A DNA stretch of 55,168 nucleotides from Clostridiales bacterium (GTDB taxonomy: Bacteria; Bacillota; Clostridia; Oscillospirales; CAG-272): contig DURE01000023.1 of assembly GCA_012837425.1 (NCBI GenBank), positions 1-55,168 on the forward strand, read 5' to 3'. A model generated the notes under the pieces. It saw only the letters and a list, made by a program, of their open reading frames with translations, had not been told where the DNA came from and made no database searches. Both the position numbers and the translations under genes were made by a program. Positions 46,395-55,168 of the stretch are shown here, one piece after another. Within the stretch, counting starts at the first letter, position 1; the number at the start of each line of letters is the position of its first letter.

Positions 46395-47422
46395 CACTTT
46401 GCAACCTCGTTTTTTTCCTTGTAGTAGGCAAAAGCCTTCTCCAGCCATATCCGCGCAGCCTCGGGCTCCCCCCGCCGGTCGGCAATGCCAATATCCTCAG
46501 ACAATATTTTCCCAAAATATAAAGAGAGTTTCTCGGCCCCCCATACATTCAGGTGCAGCCCTAAATCGTATGTGTCGGTGCTCCAGTCAATCCCTATTTC
46601 ATCGCACATTTTGAGAAGATTGTAGTATTTTATGCCGTAATTTTCTGCATACATGACCACCTGACAGTCCCATTCATCGTACCAATAGGGATAGAGGCTT
46701 GGCGCTTTTATCAGAATCAGCTCAACTCCATAAGAATCGCAAAGCCCGCGCATTTTGTCAAGATAGTTCCAACAAATGTCGGGAAAGTCGTAGCTCTCAA
46801 GCGGCAGGCCTCCGGGCACATCAACGGCAGGCCGCACGCCCTTCTGCATCAGGTACCCGCTGTAACCTATTTGGTCGCGCCGGAACATGTAGCGAAAATC
46901 CTCGGGGGTCAGCTCGCTCCAGCGCGAGTGGTAGCGAAGCAGCGGGAAAATATAGCTGATAAAATCCTCGCCCTCGGTCATTGAGGCCAAAACGCACCTG
47001 ATTTTTGAGGCCGACAGCTTCATCCCGTCAAGGTTAAGCCGGTTGTAGGCTTCGCTCTGGGGCGTGCCGTATTTCATGGCCAGAACATTAAAGACTACCG
47101 CCTCGGGTATCTCATGCCTGAAGGTATCCTCAAGCAGGTAGTAGGACTGCCAGATAAGCTGCTGCGCGCTCCCGCGTATATATGAGGTGATGCCGTATTC
47201 CTCCCACAGCGTTATCGGGGAGAAGTTTTCATAAACCTCGCAGTCGCCAACAAATATCACATCATGCGGCCCCTTGTCGCGGTAATACTCGGCAATAAGC
47301 GCGCCCTCGGGGATTTTTGACATATATTTCGGCATCAGAAGGCATTGTAGCAGCCAGAGCAGGGTCAGCAAAATCAGTGTTGCGGCGGCAACATATATAG
47401 TTTTTTTTGCTTTTTTCATCAT
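46394..47422 (-). CDS. Membrane-anchored SGNH-hydrolase-like protein with Cys at the nucleophile position
   Basis: A 342-residue protein with one N-terminal membrane helix (about 8-28) and an extracytoplasmic SGNH/GDSL-like domain. The block holding the nucleophile reads FVGDCEVYENFSP with Cys61 where Ser is usual, and the terminal block is DTYDLGLHLNVWGAEKLS (D-x-x-H type, DLGLHLN). Related proteins take part in O-acetylation or D-alanylation of surface polymers, together with an MBOAT protein; none is in the window. There is no clear ribosome binding site; the start may be either Met of MMKK. It follows ftsY by 20 bases. Confidence 0.72.
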   Translation of the reverse strand: MMKKAKKTIYVAAATLILLTLLWLLQCLLMPKYMSKIPEGALIAEYYRDKGPHDVIFVGDCEVYENFSPITLWEEYGITSYIRGSAQQLIWQSYYLLEDTFRHEIPEAVVFNVLAMKYGTPQSEAYNRLNLDGMKLSASKIRCVLASMTEGEDFISYIFPLLRYHSRWSELTPEDFRYMFRRDQIGYSGYLMQKGVRPAVDVPGGLPLESYDFPDICWNYLDKMRGLCDSYGVELILIKAPSLYPYWYDEWDCQVVMYAENYGIKYYNLLKMCDEIGIDWSTDTYDLGLHLNVWGAEKLSLYFGKILSEDIGIADRRGEPEAARIWLEKAFAYYKEKNEVAK

Positions 47423-47442
47423 ATTATTATGGTTTTGTGACG

Positions 47443-48348
47443 TTATTCAAATAACGCAGACACGAATTCCCGGGCGTTAAAGGGCTGCATGTCGTCTATT
47501 TTCTCACCCACGCCGATGAATTTCACCGGAATGCCGAGCTCTTTTTTAATTGAAATGACAATCCCGCCTTTTGCGGTGCCGTCAAGCTTGTTTAGTATCA
47601 GCCCGGTGATGTCGGCGGCGCGTCTGAACTCCTTGGCCTGCTGCACCGCGTTTTGTCCGGTAGTAGCGTCAAGCACCAACAGGTTCTCGCGTGAAGCGCC
47701 CGGCAGCTCGCGGTCAATAACACGGTTGATTTTCGCAAGCTCTTCCATCAGGTTTTTTTTGTTGTGCAGCCGTCCGGCCGTGTCAACTATCAGCACGTCG
47801 GCGCCGTGCTTTTTGGCGTAGCCTGCGGCGTCATAGACCACCGCAGCGGGGTCGGCACCCTCCTGCTGTTTTATCAGCTCGGCCCCGGCACGCCCACACC
47901 AGACGGCAAGCTGGTCAATTGCCGCCGCCCGGAAGGTGTCGGCAGCCGCCACGACCACCTTTTTACCCTGTTGCCTCAGCTGATTGGCAATCTTTCCTGT
48001 CGAGGTGGTCTTCCCCGCGCCGTTGACCCCGATGATGAGAATGACCGAGGGTCTGGTGTCAAGGCAGAGCGAGCCGCCCTCGCCTATCATGCCGGCAAGA
48101 ATCCGGCGGAGCGCACCCTTTACCTGCTCCTTTTCCTTGAGCCGGCCGGCCTTTATTTCCTCTCTGAGTTGCCCTATAATATCCGAAGTCGCGCTGACAC
48201 CGACGTCGGCAAAAATCAGCATTTCCTCAAGCTCCTCGAGCATGTCCTCGTCGACCCTGACAAAGCTCCTGAGCAGCTCCTCAGTCTGCTTTATGATAGC
48301 GTCCCGGGTCTTTGAGAGCCCCGAGCGCAGTTTATCCAAAAAGGCCAC
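47443..48348 (-). CDS. ftsY: Signal recognition particle receptor FtsY
   Basis: GTPase that docks ribosome-SRP complexes at the membrane. The 301-residue protein has the N domain and the G domain with Walker [10 protein letters not shown] (107-115), [34 protein letters not shown] and the TKLDG-like [10 protein letters not shown]. It lacks the acidic N-terminal A domain, as in many Gram-positive FtsYs. The start is GTG at 48348 with GGGGGAGG at 7 bases; it overlaps the smc end by 17 bases. Confidence 0.97.
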   Translation of the reverse strand: MAFLDKLRSGLSKTRDAIIKQTEELLRSFVRVDEDMLEELEEMLIFADVGVSATSDIIGQLREEIKAGRLKEKEQVKGALRRILAGMIGEGGSLCLDTRPSVILIIGVNGAGKTTSTGKIANQLRQQGKKVVVAAADTFRAAAIDQLAVWCGRAGAELIKQQEGADPAAVVYDAAGYAKKHGADVLIVDTAGRLHNKKNLMEELAKINRVIDRELPGASRENLLVLDATTGQNAVQQAKEFRRAADITGLILNKLDGTAKGGIVISIKKELGIPVKFIGVGEKIDDMQPFNAREFVSALFE

Positions 48349-51300
48349 TTAGGTCCTCCCCCTTAGTCTTTGATATGTCGCTCATGTCGAGCGCCAGTAT
48401 TTTGGAGATGCCGAACTCGGGCATTGTAACCCCGTATATCCGGTCGGCTGCCTCCATGGTGCCCCGGCGATGGGTTATCAGCACGAATTGTGTGTGCCCC
48501 GAATGCTTTTTGAGGTACTCGGCAAATCTGACGACATTAACCTCGTCGAGCGCCGCCTCAATCTCGTCAAGTATGCAGAACGGCGTCGGATTGACTTTAA
48601 GTATAGCAAAGAAGAGCGCTATCCCCACAAAGGCCTGCTCCCCGCCCGAGAGCTGCAGCAGATTCTTGATAATTTTCCCGGGAGGCGCGGCGCTGATTTC
48701 AATGCCGCTCTCAAGCACATTATCGGGATCGGTGAGCAAGAGCTGAGCCGTGCCGCCCCCGAAGAGCTCGGAAAACACGCGGCCGAAATTGTCGTTGATT
48801 CTGTTGAAGGACTCAAGAAAAGCGCTCTCCATGTTCCTCTCAAGGTCCTTGATAATTGCCATGAGATCGCGCCGGGACTTTTCAAGGTCTTCGATCTGAG
48901 CGGCCATGCTGTCATATCTTGCCTTAACTTCGCTATATTTATTCACCGCGTCAAGGTCTACGTTCCCGATAGCACGCAGCCGATTGCGGCAGGAAGTCAG
49001 CTCGGCCGCCGCCTCGCCGCGGCTCCTGTCGTCAAGCGGGGGGTAACCGAGGGCAATCGCCTCGCTCCGGGTGAGCTGGTACTCATCCCAAAGCTTACCC
49101 GAGAGTTGGTCGAGGTCCTCACGCAGCCGGCTTAGCCTGTTTTCGAGTGCGGTATATTCCCGGAATATGCTCTCTTTCTGGGCGAGCTTGTCCCGGATTT
49201 TCATGTTGATTTCATTTAGCCTGCGCTCATATTCAAGTCCGCCGGCCTCGGCCTTTGCCCGCTCGGAATTAAGGCGCTCAAGCTCAAGTGCCCCGGCCCG
49301 GGCAGCCGCCCGGTTTTCGGCCTGCTCCCGGGTCAGCCGCTCAACCGACGCGCGATATTCGGATATGCGGCGCTCGCGGCCGGCTATGTCGGCCAAAATG
49401 CTCTTTATCCGTTCGTTGGCCGTCTCAATGAGTTTTATACCAGTATCTATATCCTTCTCGACCTGGCTTATACCGATAAATATTTCGGTCTTATGGCTGT
49501 CAAGCCCGGTCTTTTTGTCGAGCAGCTCATGCCGCTCTGTCTCTTTTTCCTGCCTGAAGCTGCTGATTTCCGAGATGCGCAGGACAATCTCCTTCTCCCG
49601 GCGGCATAGGTTTTCATAATCCTCAGCATGCCGCGCCTCTTGCTCGGCTATCCCCCGGATGTCGGCCATAAGCTTCTCAAGCAGCGTTGTGTTGGCGTCA
49701 AGCTTGGCTTTCAGTTGTTCAAGCTCGGCGACCTCGCCGGCATAAAGCGCCTCGGTCAGCTTCCTTTTTTGCTCTTCGGCCGCCTTATTGGCTCGCTGTG
49801 CTTCAAGCTCTTTTGATAGCCGCCGGCACTCGGCCTCGGCCTCATCTACAAGCGCCTCAAGCTCGGCAGCCCGGGATTTCAGCCGCTCGACCTCGGCAGC
49901 GCGGCTTAATACCCCCGAGGATTTCGCCGAGCCACCGGTAAACGAGCCGCCGTAGTTTATCTGCTGGCCGTCAAGCGTCACGGTCCGCACACGATAGCGC
50001 AGGGCTCTGGCCATTGCAGTGGCGTTGTCGACATTGTCGAATACCACCGTGCGCCCGAGCAGGTTGGATATTATTCCTCTGAATTTGCTCTCGCATCCGA
50101 CAAGCTCGCTGGCAACGCCGACATAGCCCCGATATGAAGCAGCCTCTTTAATATCGGGTGCCTGACTCTGGCCCTTCATCGAGGTGAGCGGAAAAAAGGT
50201 GGCGCGGCCGGCGTTGTCGCGCTTGAGCGCCGCCATCGCCGCCTTGGCGACAGTCTCGTCCTCGACCACGATATGTTGCAGATTTGCACCGAGCGCGGTC
50301 TCTATCGCCATCAAGTACTTGTTTTCCACCGAGATAAGTTTTGACAGGGGGCCGTAAATCCGGCCGCAGGGCACCCCGAGCGGGCCGGTTATCCTGCCCT
50401 CGGCATAACGCTTCATGACATACCGCACACTGCTCGGGTATCCCTCGTATTCGTCCTCCATTGCGCGGTACGTATCAATCCGCTGCCGGCAGGCCTCAAG
50501 CTCAAGCCTGCAGTTAGCCGCTTCCCTCTCGGTGTCTTTCAGCTTTGCGTCAAGAACTTCTATACTTTCTTCAAGCCGGCCTATTATCTGTTCGGTTTCC
50601 TTCAGCCGGGCGGCATAGACGTCGGCTTGTCCGCGTTTCTCGTTGCACCTCTCGGCCAGTTCTCCGGAAACCCGCTTGTATTCTTCTATTTCTTCGGTTA
50701 TAGAGGTGTTCTTGTCGCTGCCGCTGAGCCGGGCGTTCTCAATGACAGAAAGCCTGACCTTGATGTCAACCGCCTCTTTCTCAAGCGCGCGCAGATCGGC
50801 CAGCGCTGCAGTTATTGCGTCCTCAAGCGCCCCGGCGCGCTGGCTGTACTCCTCACCCTCGCGGGACACCGCCTCATACTCAGAGCGCAGGCCGGCAAGC
50901 CTTTCCCTCAGCTCCTGCAGTCCCGCCTCGCGGTCGCCCTTTGCCTCCTTTTCGGCAGCAACAGATTTGTTCAGGCTGCCGACAGCCCCCTCGGCCTCGG
51001 CAATGAGCTCCTTTATGTGGGCGATTTCCTTTTCATTCAGCTTGAATTTGCTCTCGATTTCATAATTTCCCTCGGTCCGCGTGCGTATGCTCTCAAGCAG
51101 CTCCGAGGATATCTGCTTATTTTTCTGGGAATTCTCAAAGAGCTTTTCGTTCTGCTGCTCAAAAAACTGCAGCGCCTCAGAGGCGTTTTGCAGGTCGAGC
51201 GAGATATATTTGAACTTTTCCTCGGCAGAGGCTATTTCCTCGCGCAGCCTCTCGGTGTCATAGAGCCAGAGCTGCACGTCAAGCCGCTTTTTGGTCTCGA

Positions 51301-51961
51301 GCAGCTCAAGCGCCCGCTTTGCTTTTTCGGCGTCTTTCTGCAGCGGGCCGAGCTGGGCTGCGACCTCGGCGAAGATGTCCCTCAGGCGGGTCATGTTTTC
51401 TTCGGTCTGCTTGAGCTTGCGTTCGGCCTCATTCTTTCGGTGGCGGTATTTGGCAATCCCCGCCGCGTCCTCAAAAATGCTTCTGCGTTCGTCGCTTTTG
51501 CGCGAAATTATCTCGGCAATCTTGCCCTGACCGATAATAGAATACCCGTCCCGCCCAATGCCGGTATTCATGAAGAGCTCGTAGATATCCTTCAGCCGCA
51601 CTGGGTTGCGGTTTATAAAGTACTCGCTCTCGCCAGAGCGAAAGTACCGCCGGGTTACCGTCACCTCGTCAAAGGGGCTCTCAAGCCGGTTTTCCTTGTC
51701 GGTATTGTCAAAGGTAACCGACACCTCGGCAAAGCTCATCGGCCGGCGGTTGTCGGCCCCTCCGAATATAATATCCTCCATTTTCTCGCCGCGAATACTC
51801 TTGGTCGAGATTTCGCCGAGCACCCAGCGCATGGCGTCGGATATGTTCGACTTCCCGCTCCCGTTAGGCCCGACAATGACGGTTGTGCCGTTCTCAAAGA
51901 CAAGCCTGGTTTTATCGGGAAAGGATTTAAATCCCTGCATTTCAAGTGACTTCAGATACAA
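48332..51961 (-). CDS. smc: Chromosome segregation protein SMC
   Basis: Condensin ATPase of 1209 residues. Walker A GPNGSGKSN is at 31-39. Two long coiled-coil arms flank the hinge (about 515-640, with GRITGPLGVPCGRIYGPLSK). The C-terminal head has the signature LLQLSGGEQAFVGIALF and Walker B FCILDEIEAALDEVN. It starts with TTG at 51961, with GGGAGGA about 8 bases upstream, 18 bases after the radical SAM gene. The order smc-ftsY is widely conserved in Bacillota; rnc is missing here. Confidence 0.97.
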   Translation of the reverse strand: MYLKSLEMQGFKSFPDKTRLVFENGTTVIVGPNGSGKSNISDAMRWVLGEISTKSIRGEKMEDIIFGGADNRRPMSFAEVSVTFDNTDKENRLESPFDEVTVTRRYFRSGESEYFINRNPVRLKDIYELFMNTGIGRDGYSIIGQGKIAEIISRKSDERRSIFEDAAGIAKYRHRKNEAERKLKQTEENMTRLRDIFAEVAAQLGPLQKDAEKAKRALELLETKKRLDVQLWLYDTERLREEIASAEEKFKYISLDLQNASEALQFFEQQNEKLFENSQKNKQISSELLESIRTRTEGNYEIESKFKLNEKEIAHIKELIAEAEGAVGSLNKSVAAEKEAKGDREAGLQELRERLAGLRSEYEAVSREGEEYSQRAGALEDAITAALADLRALEKEAVDIKVRLSVIENARLSGSDKNTSITEEIEEYKRVSGELAERCNEKRGQADVYAARLKETEQIIGRLEESIEVLDAKLKDTEREAANCRLELEACRQRIDTYRAMEDEYEGYPSSVRYVMKRYAEGRITGPLGVPCGRIYGPLSKLISVENKYLMAIETALGANLQHIVVEDETVAKAAMAALKRDNAGRATFFPLTSMKGQSQAPDIKEAASYRGYVGVASELVGCESKFRGIISNLLGRTVVFDNVDNATAMARALRYRVRTVTLDGQQINYGGSFTGGSAKSSGVLSRAAEVERLKSRAAELEALVDEAEAECRRLSKELEAQRANKAAEEQKRKLTEALYAGEVAELEQLKAKLDANTTLLEKLMADIRGIAEQEARHAEDYENLCRREKEIVLRISEISSFRQEKETERHELLDKKTGLDSHKTEIFIGISQVEKDIDTGIKLIETANERIKSILADIAGRERRISEYRASVERLTREQAENRAAARAGALELERLNSERAKAEAGGLEYERRLNEINMKIRDKLAQKESIFREYTALENRLSRLREDLDQLSGKLWDEYQLTRSEAIALGYPPLDDRSRGEAAAELTSCRNRLRAIGNVDLDAVNKYSEVKARYDSMAAQIEDLEKSRRDLMAIIKDLERNMESAFLESFNRINDNFGRVFSELFGGGTAQLLLTDPDNVLESGIEISAAPPGKIIKNLLQLSGGEQAFVGIALFFAILKVNPTPFCILDEIEAALDEVNVVRFAEYLKKHSGHTQFVLITHRRGTMEAADRIYGVTMPEFGISKILALDMSDISKTKGEDLSGLFG

Positions 51962-51979
51962 TTGCCAGTCCTCCCACGC

Positions 51980-53050
51980 TCAAAGGGTGTCGCTTGATAA
52001 TTTTATTTGGTAGGGCTCAAGTCCGGGGTCCTCATAAAATACAATACCTCTCAGAGAATAACGCGACATCAGCCGCTCCCGGTTACGCTTTTTGTGCCCT
52101 GTGGCCTTTGAAATCTCACCCTCGGGGACAAAAACGACAAGGTTCCCGCCGGTCGGCGGCCGGTTTCTGTCAAGCTCGCGGCAGACAAGCTCGTAATAAA
52201 GCTCGCCCATAGCAAGCTCGCCGAGCGCCGCGTGGCTTGCCCCGCCCAGCACCTCCGTATCCGACACGAGCTGCTCCGAGGCGCAGAGCCCGACGCGGAT
52301 TACCTGAACTTTTTGCTCCGCAAAAACTTTGAGTACCTCTTTTGTGCGGCAGACCGCTTCCTCGGTGTCAAGCGGGGTGTACTCCCCGGCAGCAGTCATT
52401 GCCGCAAGCCCTGTCCCCTGGAATACCACTGTCGGGTACACCCGCGCACCGTCCGCCTCCAGCCGGCAAATCTCCCGCGCGGTCATCACCTCGGACTTAA
52501 GGTCGGCCCCCGGCAGGCCTACCATCATCTGGCCGACAAGCTCAAGTCCATATTCTTTGATAAGCCGGCAGGCCGTCTCGGTATCCTTTGAGGTATGCCC
52601 CCGGCGCGAGGCGGCAAGCACGCGGTCGTCCATACTCTGAATCCCGAGCTCAATAGTCCTCACCGGGTACTTTTTCAGCAGGTCAAGAATTTCCCGGTCA
52701 ATATAATCTGGGCGGGTGGACAGCCGTATGCTCCCGACACGCCCGGAATCGACAAATTGTTTTGCAACATCAAGCAGGTAAACCATAAGCCGCCGGTCAA
52801 TCCCGGTAAACGAGCCGCCGAAAAAGGCAATTTCAACCCCGGCACCGGCAGATATGGTTGAGAGGGCGGTCTCGATTTCATCTCTCACCAAGCCTACGTC
52901 AAACTTAGCCCTCCCGGTTATTGTGCGCTGGTTGCAGAAGACGCAGGTATGCGGGCAGCCGAGGTGCGGGATGAACACCGGAATATTTATATGTCTTGTC
53001 TTCTTTTTCACTCTCGGGTTGTTCCCTGTCATAGATTTCAGTCTGCGCAA
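51980..53050 (-). CDS. Elp3-like radical SAM protein
   Basis: A 350-356 residue radical SAM enzyme. The 4Fe-4S cluster motif CPHTCVFC uses Cys32, 36 and 39, with FFGGSFTGID, RTIELGIQSMDDRVL and ELVGQMMVGLPGADL typical of the Elp3/oxygen-independent coproporphyrinogen oxidase-like group. No acetyltransferase domain is present, so it is not a full Elp3. Such genes are often found just upstream of rnc-smc-ftsY in Clostridia. Two starts are possible, TTG 53050 and ATG 53032; neither has a clear ribosome binding site. A GGCGA/TCGCC hairpin lies just upstream. The function is unknown. Confidence 0.85.
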   Translation of the reverse strand: MRRLKSMTGNNPRVKKKTRHINIPVFIPHLGCPHTCVFCNQRTITGRAKFDVGLVRDEIETALSTISAGAGVEIAFFGGSFTGIDRRLMVYLLDVAKQFVDSGRVGSIRLSTRPDYIDREILDLLKKYPVRTIELGIQSMDDRVLAASRRGHTSKDTETACRLIKEYGLELVGQMMVGLPGADLKSEVMTAREICRLEADGARVYPTVVFQGTGLAAMTAAGEYTPLDTEEAVCRTKEVLKVFAEQKVQVIRVGLCASEQLVSDTEVLGGASHAALGELAMGELYYELVCRELDRNRPPTGGNLVVFVPEGEISKATGHKKRNRERLMSRYSLRGIVFYEDPGLEPYQIKLSSDTL

Positions 53051-53098
53051 AATCGGCGAAAGTCGCCTTTATCCAACATTTAGTCTGAATGTGTATAG

Positions 53099-53127
53099 AT
53101 TATACCATATGTTGTAGAGGATTTCAA
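53099..53127 (-). promoter_or_regulatory. Promoter of the radical SAM-smc-ftsY operon
   Basis: TTGAAA (53122-53127), 17 bases, TATAAT (53099-53104) on the minus strand. Confidence 0.8.
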
Positions 53128-53188
53128 CAGAGAATTATGCCTGCTGCCGGTTTTAAAAAACAACTTCCCAAACTGAATTTAAAGTGAA

Positions 53189-53245
53189 TCAGCGCGGCCC
53201 CATATCCCGCGCTCTGCTGCCCTTAGTTCACGGCTGACATGTGGA
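53189..53245 (+). repeat. Orphan copy of the hairpin repeat module
   Basis: CAGCGCGG..CCGCGCT, then CTGCTGCCCTTAG and GGCTGACATG match the module at 1748-2010. The 53128-53379 stretch otherwise holds no gene; GAGAATA (about 53311) and TATTCTC (about 53344) form a further inverted repeat. No gene end precedes this copy on the plus strand. Confidence 0.65.
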
Positions 53246-53379
53246 GCAGCGCGCATGTGGCTCGCTTTTTTGTTGTCTCTTGTTTCCTATCAGCTATCCA
53301 TACTGGGGGTGAGAATACATTTTTGCATCCTGTCACCAGTAAATATTCTCTTTTTGAAAGGTGATGTCACAAACCTTTA

Positions 53380-53408
53380 TTGACGTCACAGGGAATAAAT
53401 TGTATAAT
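53380..53408 (+). promoter_or_regulatory. Promoter of the modular lipoprotein gene
   Basis: TTGACG (53380-53385), 17 bases, TATAAT (53403-53408). A TGACGTCA palindrome overlaps the -35. Confidence 0.8.
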
Positions 53409-53455
53409 CAAGCTGGCACCAGGTCCCGAAATTTATGATACGAGGAGATAAGCCA

Positions 53456-55090
53456 ATGAAGCCTGCAAGAATCGCATCCTTTTGTTTGGTCATAGCCATG
53501 CTTGCTGCCTTTCTCGTATCCTGTGGCGACAGTCCCCAAAAGCTCCCCGACGACACCACGACGGCAGCTGCGACGGCTACCAAAACAGCGGCCACCCAAG
53601 ACACTACCGCACCCTCAAGTGAAAATACCGAGTCAGAAGGAGAAACAACCATGGAGCCTGTCAATGAAACAGACCCGACCCGCGAACTTTTCTATACCGA
53701 CAACTTTGCCAAAGGTGCGATAAGCGAGCACGTCAGCCCGGCGGTCATGGCCCTGCTTAGCTGCTGCGAATACTATGTCGACACCATGAAGAAAAGCACC
53801 GCAGAGGGCAAGAAATGGGTTTACTCAAACAGCAGCACATATGTTCCGCAGACCGGCTACTTCGACGACATGGTAAAGTCGGGCAAATGTGGCGCTAACT
53901 GCACCTTCCCGGCCAACTGGTCGCTTCGTGACATGGGAGTCATGCCAGCGTCGCTGAAATTTTACTGCGACAAGGACGGCAATTTTGCGGGTTACAACTC
54001 TGTTATCAGGTATCTTGAACCGGTCTGTGAAATTACAGACCTGCGCTCCGAAAATGTGACCTTCAAGGATTTATACGAGGCCGGAAAGGTAAAGCCCGGC
54101 GACATATTCCTTGCAAACCCGCAGCACACCTTTATTTACCGCGGTGACCAGACCTTCTACGCCACAGGGCATGACGCCAAGTGGCACTCCGACCCTACCG
54201 CCCCGACCGAAGACCCTCAAAAGGCGGTGTTTGAGGAATGGATTATGCCGATGGCCACCAACAAAAACTATAATTACAGAATCAGCTATGTGATAAGGCT
54301 GAAGGACGATTTCATCCCGCAGTTCTACCGGAATGCCGAGGGCAAGCTTGTCGAAAATCCTATGTACGACCCTGCGACCTCACTCGTCTTCAAGCCCTCG
54401 GATTATCTTTGCTACGACACCAACGGACGCGACAACATACTTGCCGGCGCCTTTTTCAATGTATCAAACGGGTTTAATCTGAAGAAATTCAGCCCGGCGG
54501 GCAACATCACCGACGATCAAATCTACTACGACAACACCACACTGACCTATACCGACATACAGTTTAACGGCGGCAATGAATACGCCCTCAACCCCACCTA
54601 CTGGTTTGACGCCAACGGCAACAGGTCAGAGGTCAAGGACGAAACTCACAAGTATCTCTGCGGCTTCTGGACTCAGCTCGACAAAACCTACAAGGTGGAC
54701 AGCTTTGCGCTCTACACCCAGAACGTAGGCGCTACCTCAGGCACGCGCATAGGCGACATCGATGGCTTTGACATACTTGTCTCGACCGACGGGTATAACT
54801 GGACGGTAGTCTACTCAATAGAAAGAGCCTCGGCCGAAGACAAGTGGTCATATATAACCGATGAGAAGAACCTGAGCCCGCAGGGTGTTATCATGACCCA
54901 CTATATCCTTGCCGACTTCACTACCGGCCCCGTCGAGGCCTTATATGTTATGTTCGCGCTGACCTGCGGGCGCACGCAGGACGTAGCCGGCGCCGAGAAA
55001 TACGGCCACAGCATAGCCGCCACCTCTGCTACCTATTTCAGAGTTGCCGAGTTTCAGGTATATCGCGTCGAAGAATTTTCGATAAGCTAG
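53456..55090 (+). CDS. Large lipoprotein with cysteine-peptidase-like and discoidin-like regions
   Basis: A 544-residue lipoprotein. The signal peptide (MKPARIASFCLVIAMLAAFL) ends at lipobox Cys23, followed by a Thr/Ser-rich wall-spanning linker (about 24-70). The region at about 85-255 has a Cys-containing block (KCGANCTFPANWSLRDMG) and a His block (KPGDIFLANPQHTFIYRGD), reminiscent of NlpC/P60 or CHAP-type papain-fold enzymes. A C-terminal region (about 340-540) with DGFDILVSTDGYNWTVVYSI and FRVAEFQVY resembles F5/8 type C carbohydrate-binding domains. The start at 53456 has AGGAG 9 bases upstream. It may be a surface enzyme acting on peptidoglycan or glycans; this is inference. Confidence 0.7.
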   Translation: MKPARIASFCLVIAMLAAFLVSCGDSPQKLPDDTTTAAATATKTAATQDTTAPSSENTESEGETTMEPVNETDPTRELFYTDNFAKGAISEHVSPAVMALLSCCEYYVDTMKKSTAEGKKWVYSNSSTYVPQTGYFDDMVKSGKCGANCTFPANWSLRDMGVMPASLKFYCDKDGNFAGYNSVIRYLEPVCEITDLRSENVTFKDLYEAGKVKPGDIFLANPQHTFIYRGDQTFYATGHDAKWHSDPTAPTEDPQKAVFEEWIMPMATNKNYNYRISYVIRLKDDFIPQFYRNAEGKLVENPMYDPATSLVFKPSDYLCYDTNGRDNILAGAFFNVSNGFNLKKFSPAGNITDDQIYYDNTTLTYTDIQFNGGNEYALNPTYWFDANGNRSEVKDETHKYLCGFWTQLDKTYKVDSFALYTQNVGATSGTRIGDIDGFDILVSTDGYNWTVVYSIERASAEDKWSYITDEKNLSPQGVIMTHYILADFTTGPVEALYVMFALTCGRTQDVAGAEKYGHSIAATSATYFRVAEFQVYRVEEFSIS

Positions 55091-55168
55091 GGGACGAACG
55101 GGGCGCTGCCCCGTACCCCGCTCAAGGAACGTTTGGGAGAAACTTCTTGAAAGAAGTTTCTCCCAAAC
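55091..55168 (+). repeat. Composite 3'-end repeat with a perfect 38-base palindrome
   Basis: The G-rich unit ACGGGGCGCTGCCCCGT, ACCCCGCTCAAGGAAC is followed by a perfect inverted repeat (55131-55168): GTTTGGGAGAAACTTCTT, GA, then its exact complement. The core is identical to those at 2044-2077 and 30606-30639. It begins directly after the lipoprotein stop and is cut by the window end. Confidence 0.9.

Noticed and set aside
50627-51949. 440-codon frame antisense to smc
   Set aside because: Shadow of a high-GC gene; no ribosome binding site and no domain.

Overview
The window comes from the chromosome of a spore-forming, anaerobic-type Bacillota (Clostridia), probably an uncultured Oscillospirales- or Christensenellales-like lineage. 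The evidence is the sporulation coat ATPase SpoIVA, the AddAB recombinase in place of RecBCD, a CIRCE-controlled hrcA-grpE-dnaK-dnaJ operon, HPr with both His15 and Ser46, strong AGGAGG-type ribosome binding sites, several TTG starts, and sigma-A promoters with 17-bp spacers. No rRNA, tRNA, CRISPR array, prophage or intact transposon was seen. Most genes are core housekeeping.

Layout. 61-1320: glyA. 1371-2077: a gene-free, hairpin-rich repeat region. 2087-8613 (minus): spoIVA, a solute-binding-like lipoprotein, coaD, rsmD, uvrC and HPr. 8765-13156 (minus): one tightly coupled operon in transcription order rimM, trmD, O-antigen-ligase-like protein, two DUF4330-like proteins, preceded by a leader with a possible Arg-rich mini-ORF. 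13436-14307 (plus): yajC and a small membrane protein. 14473-15361 (minus): an ABM-domain monooxygenase and a gene remnant. 15597-21277 (minus): htrA, response regulator, histidine kinase, class B sortase, glycosyltransferase, read as a cell-envelope stress and surface module. 21560-30341 (plus): QueG-like Fe-S protein, a coiled-coil membrane protein, addB, addA, then an IS30 transposase tail fragment. 30657-31364: rsuA (minus). 31552-34638: a GH2 beta-galactosidase (plus). 34824-45626 (minus): an unknown membrane protein, greA, S41 protease, CdaR-type regulator, and the heat-shock operon hrcA-grpE-dnaK-dnaJ-prmA-rsmE. 45894-53050 (minus): radical SAM protein, smc, ftsY, SGNH-like protein, lipoprotein. 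53456-55090 (plus): a large modular lipoprotein.

The most interesting signals are non-coding. (1) The rimM-trmD leader carries a 6-codon ORF, MRRSRR, with two CGG codons. CGG is read by a tRNA whose m1G37 is made by TrmD, so this is a candidate self-sensing leader peptide. (2) Ribosome binding sites of spoIVA and of the gene after yajC lie inside long hairpins. (3) A family of modular palindromic repeats sits just after gene ends, in the same orientation relative to the upstream gene at nearly every site. (4) A direct repeat with 11-bp period at the htrA promoter fits an OmpR-family operator for the adjacent two-component system. All functional statements are family inference from reading the sequence; no searches were run.
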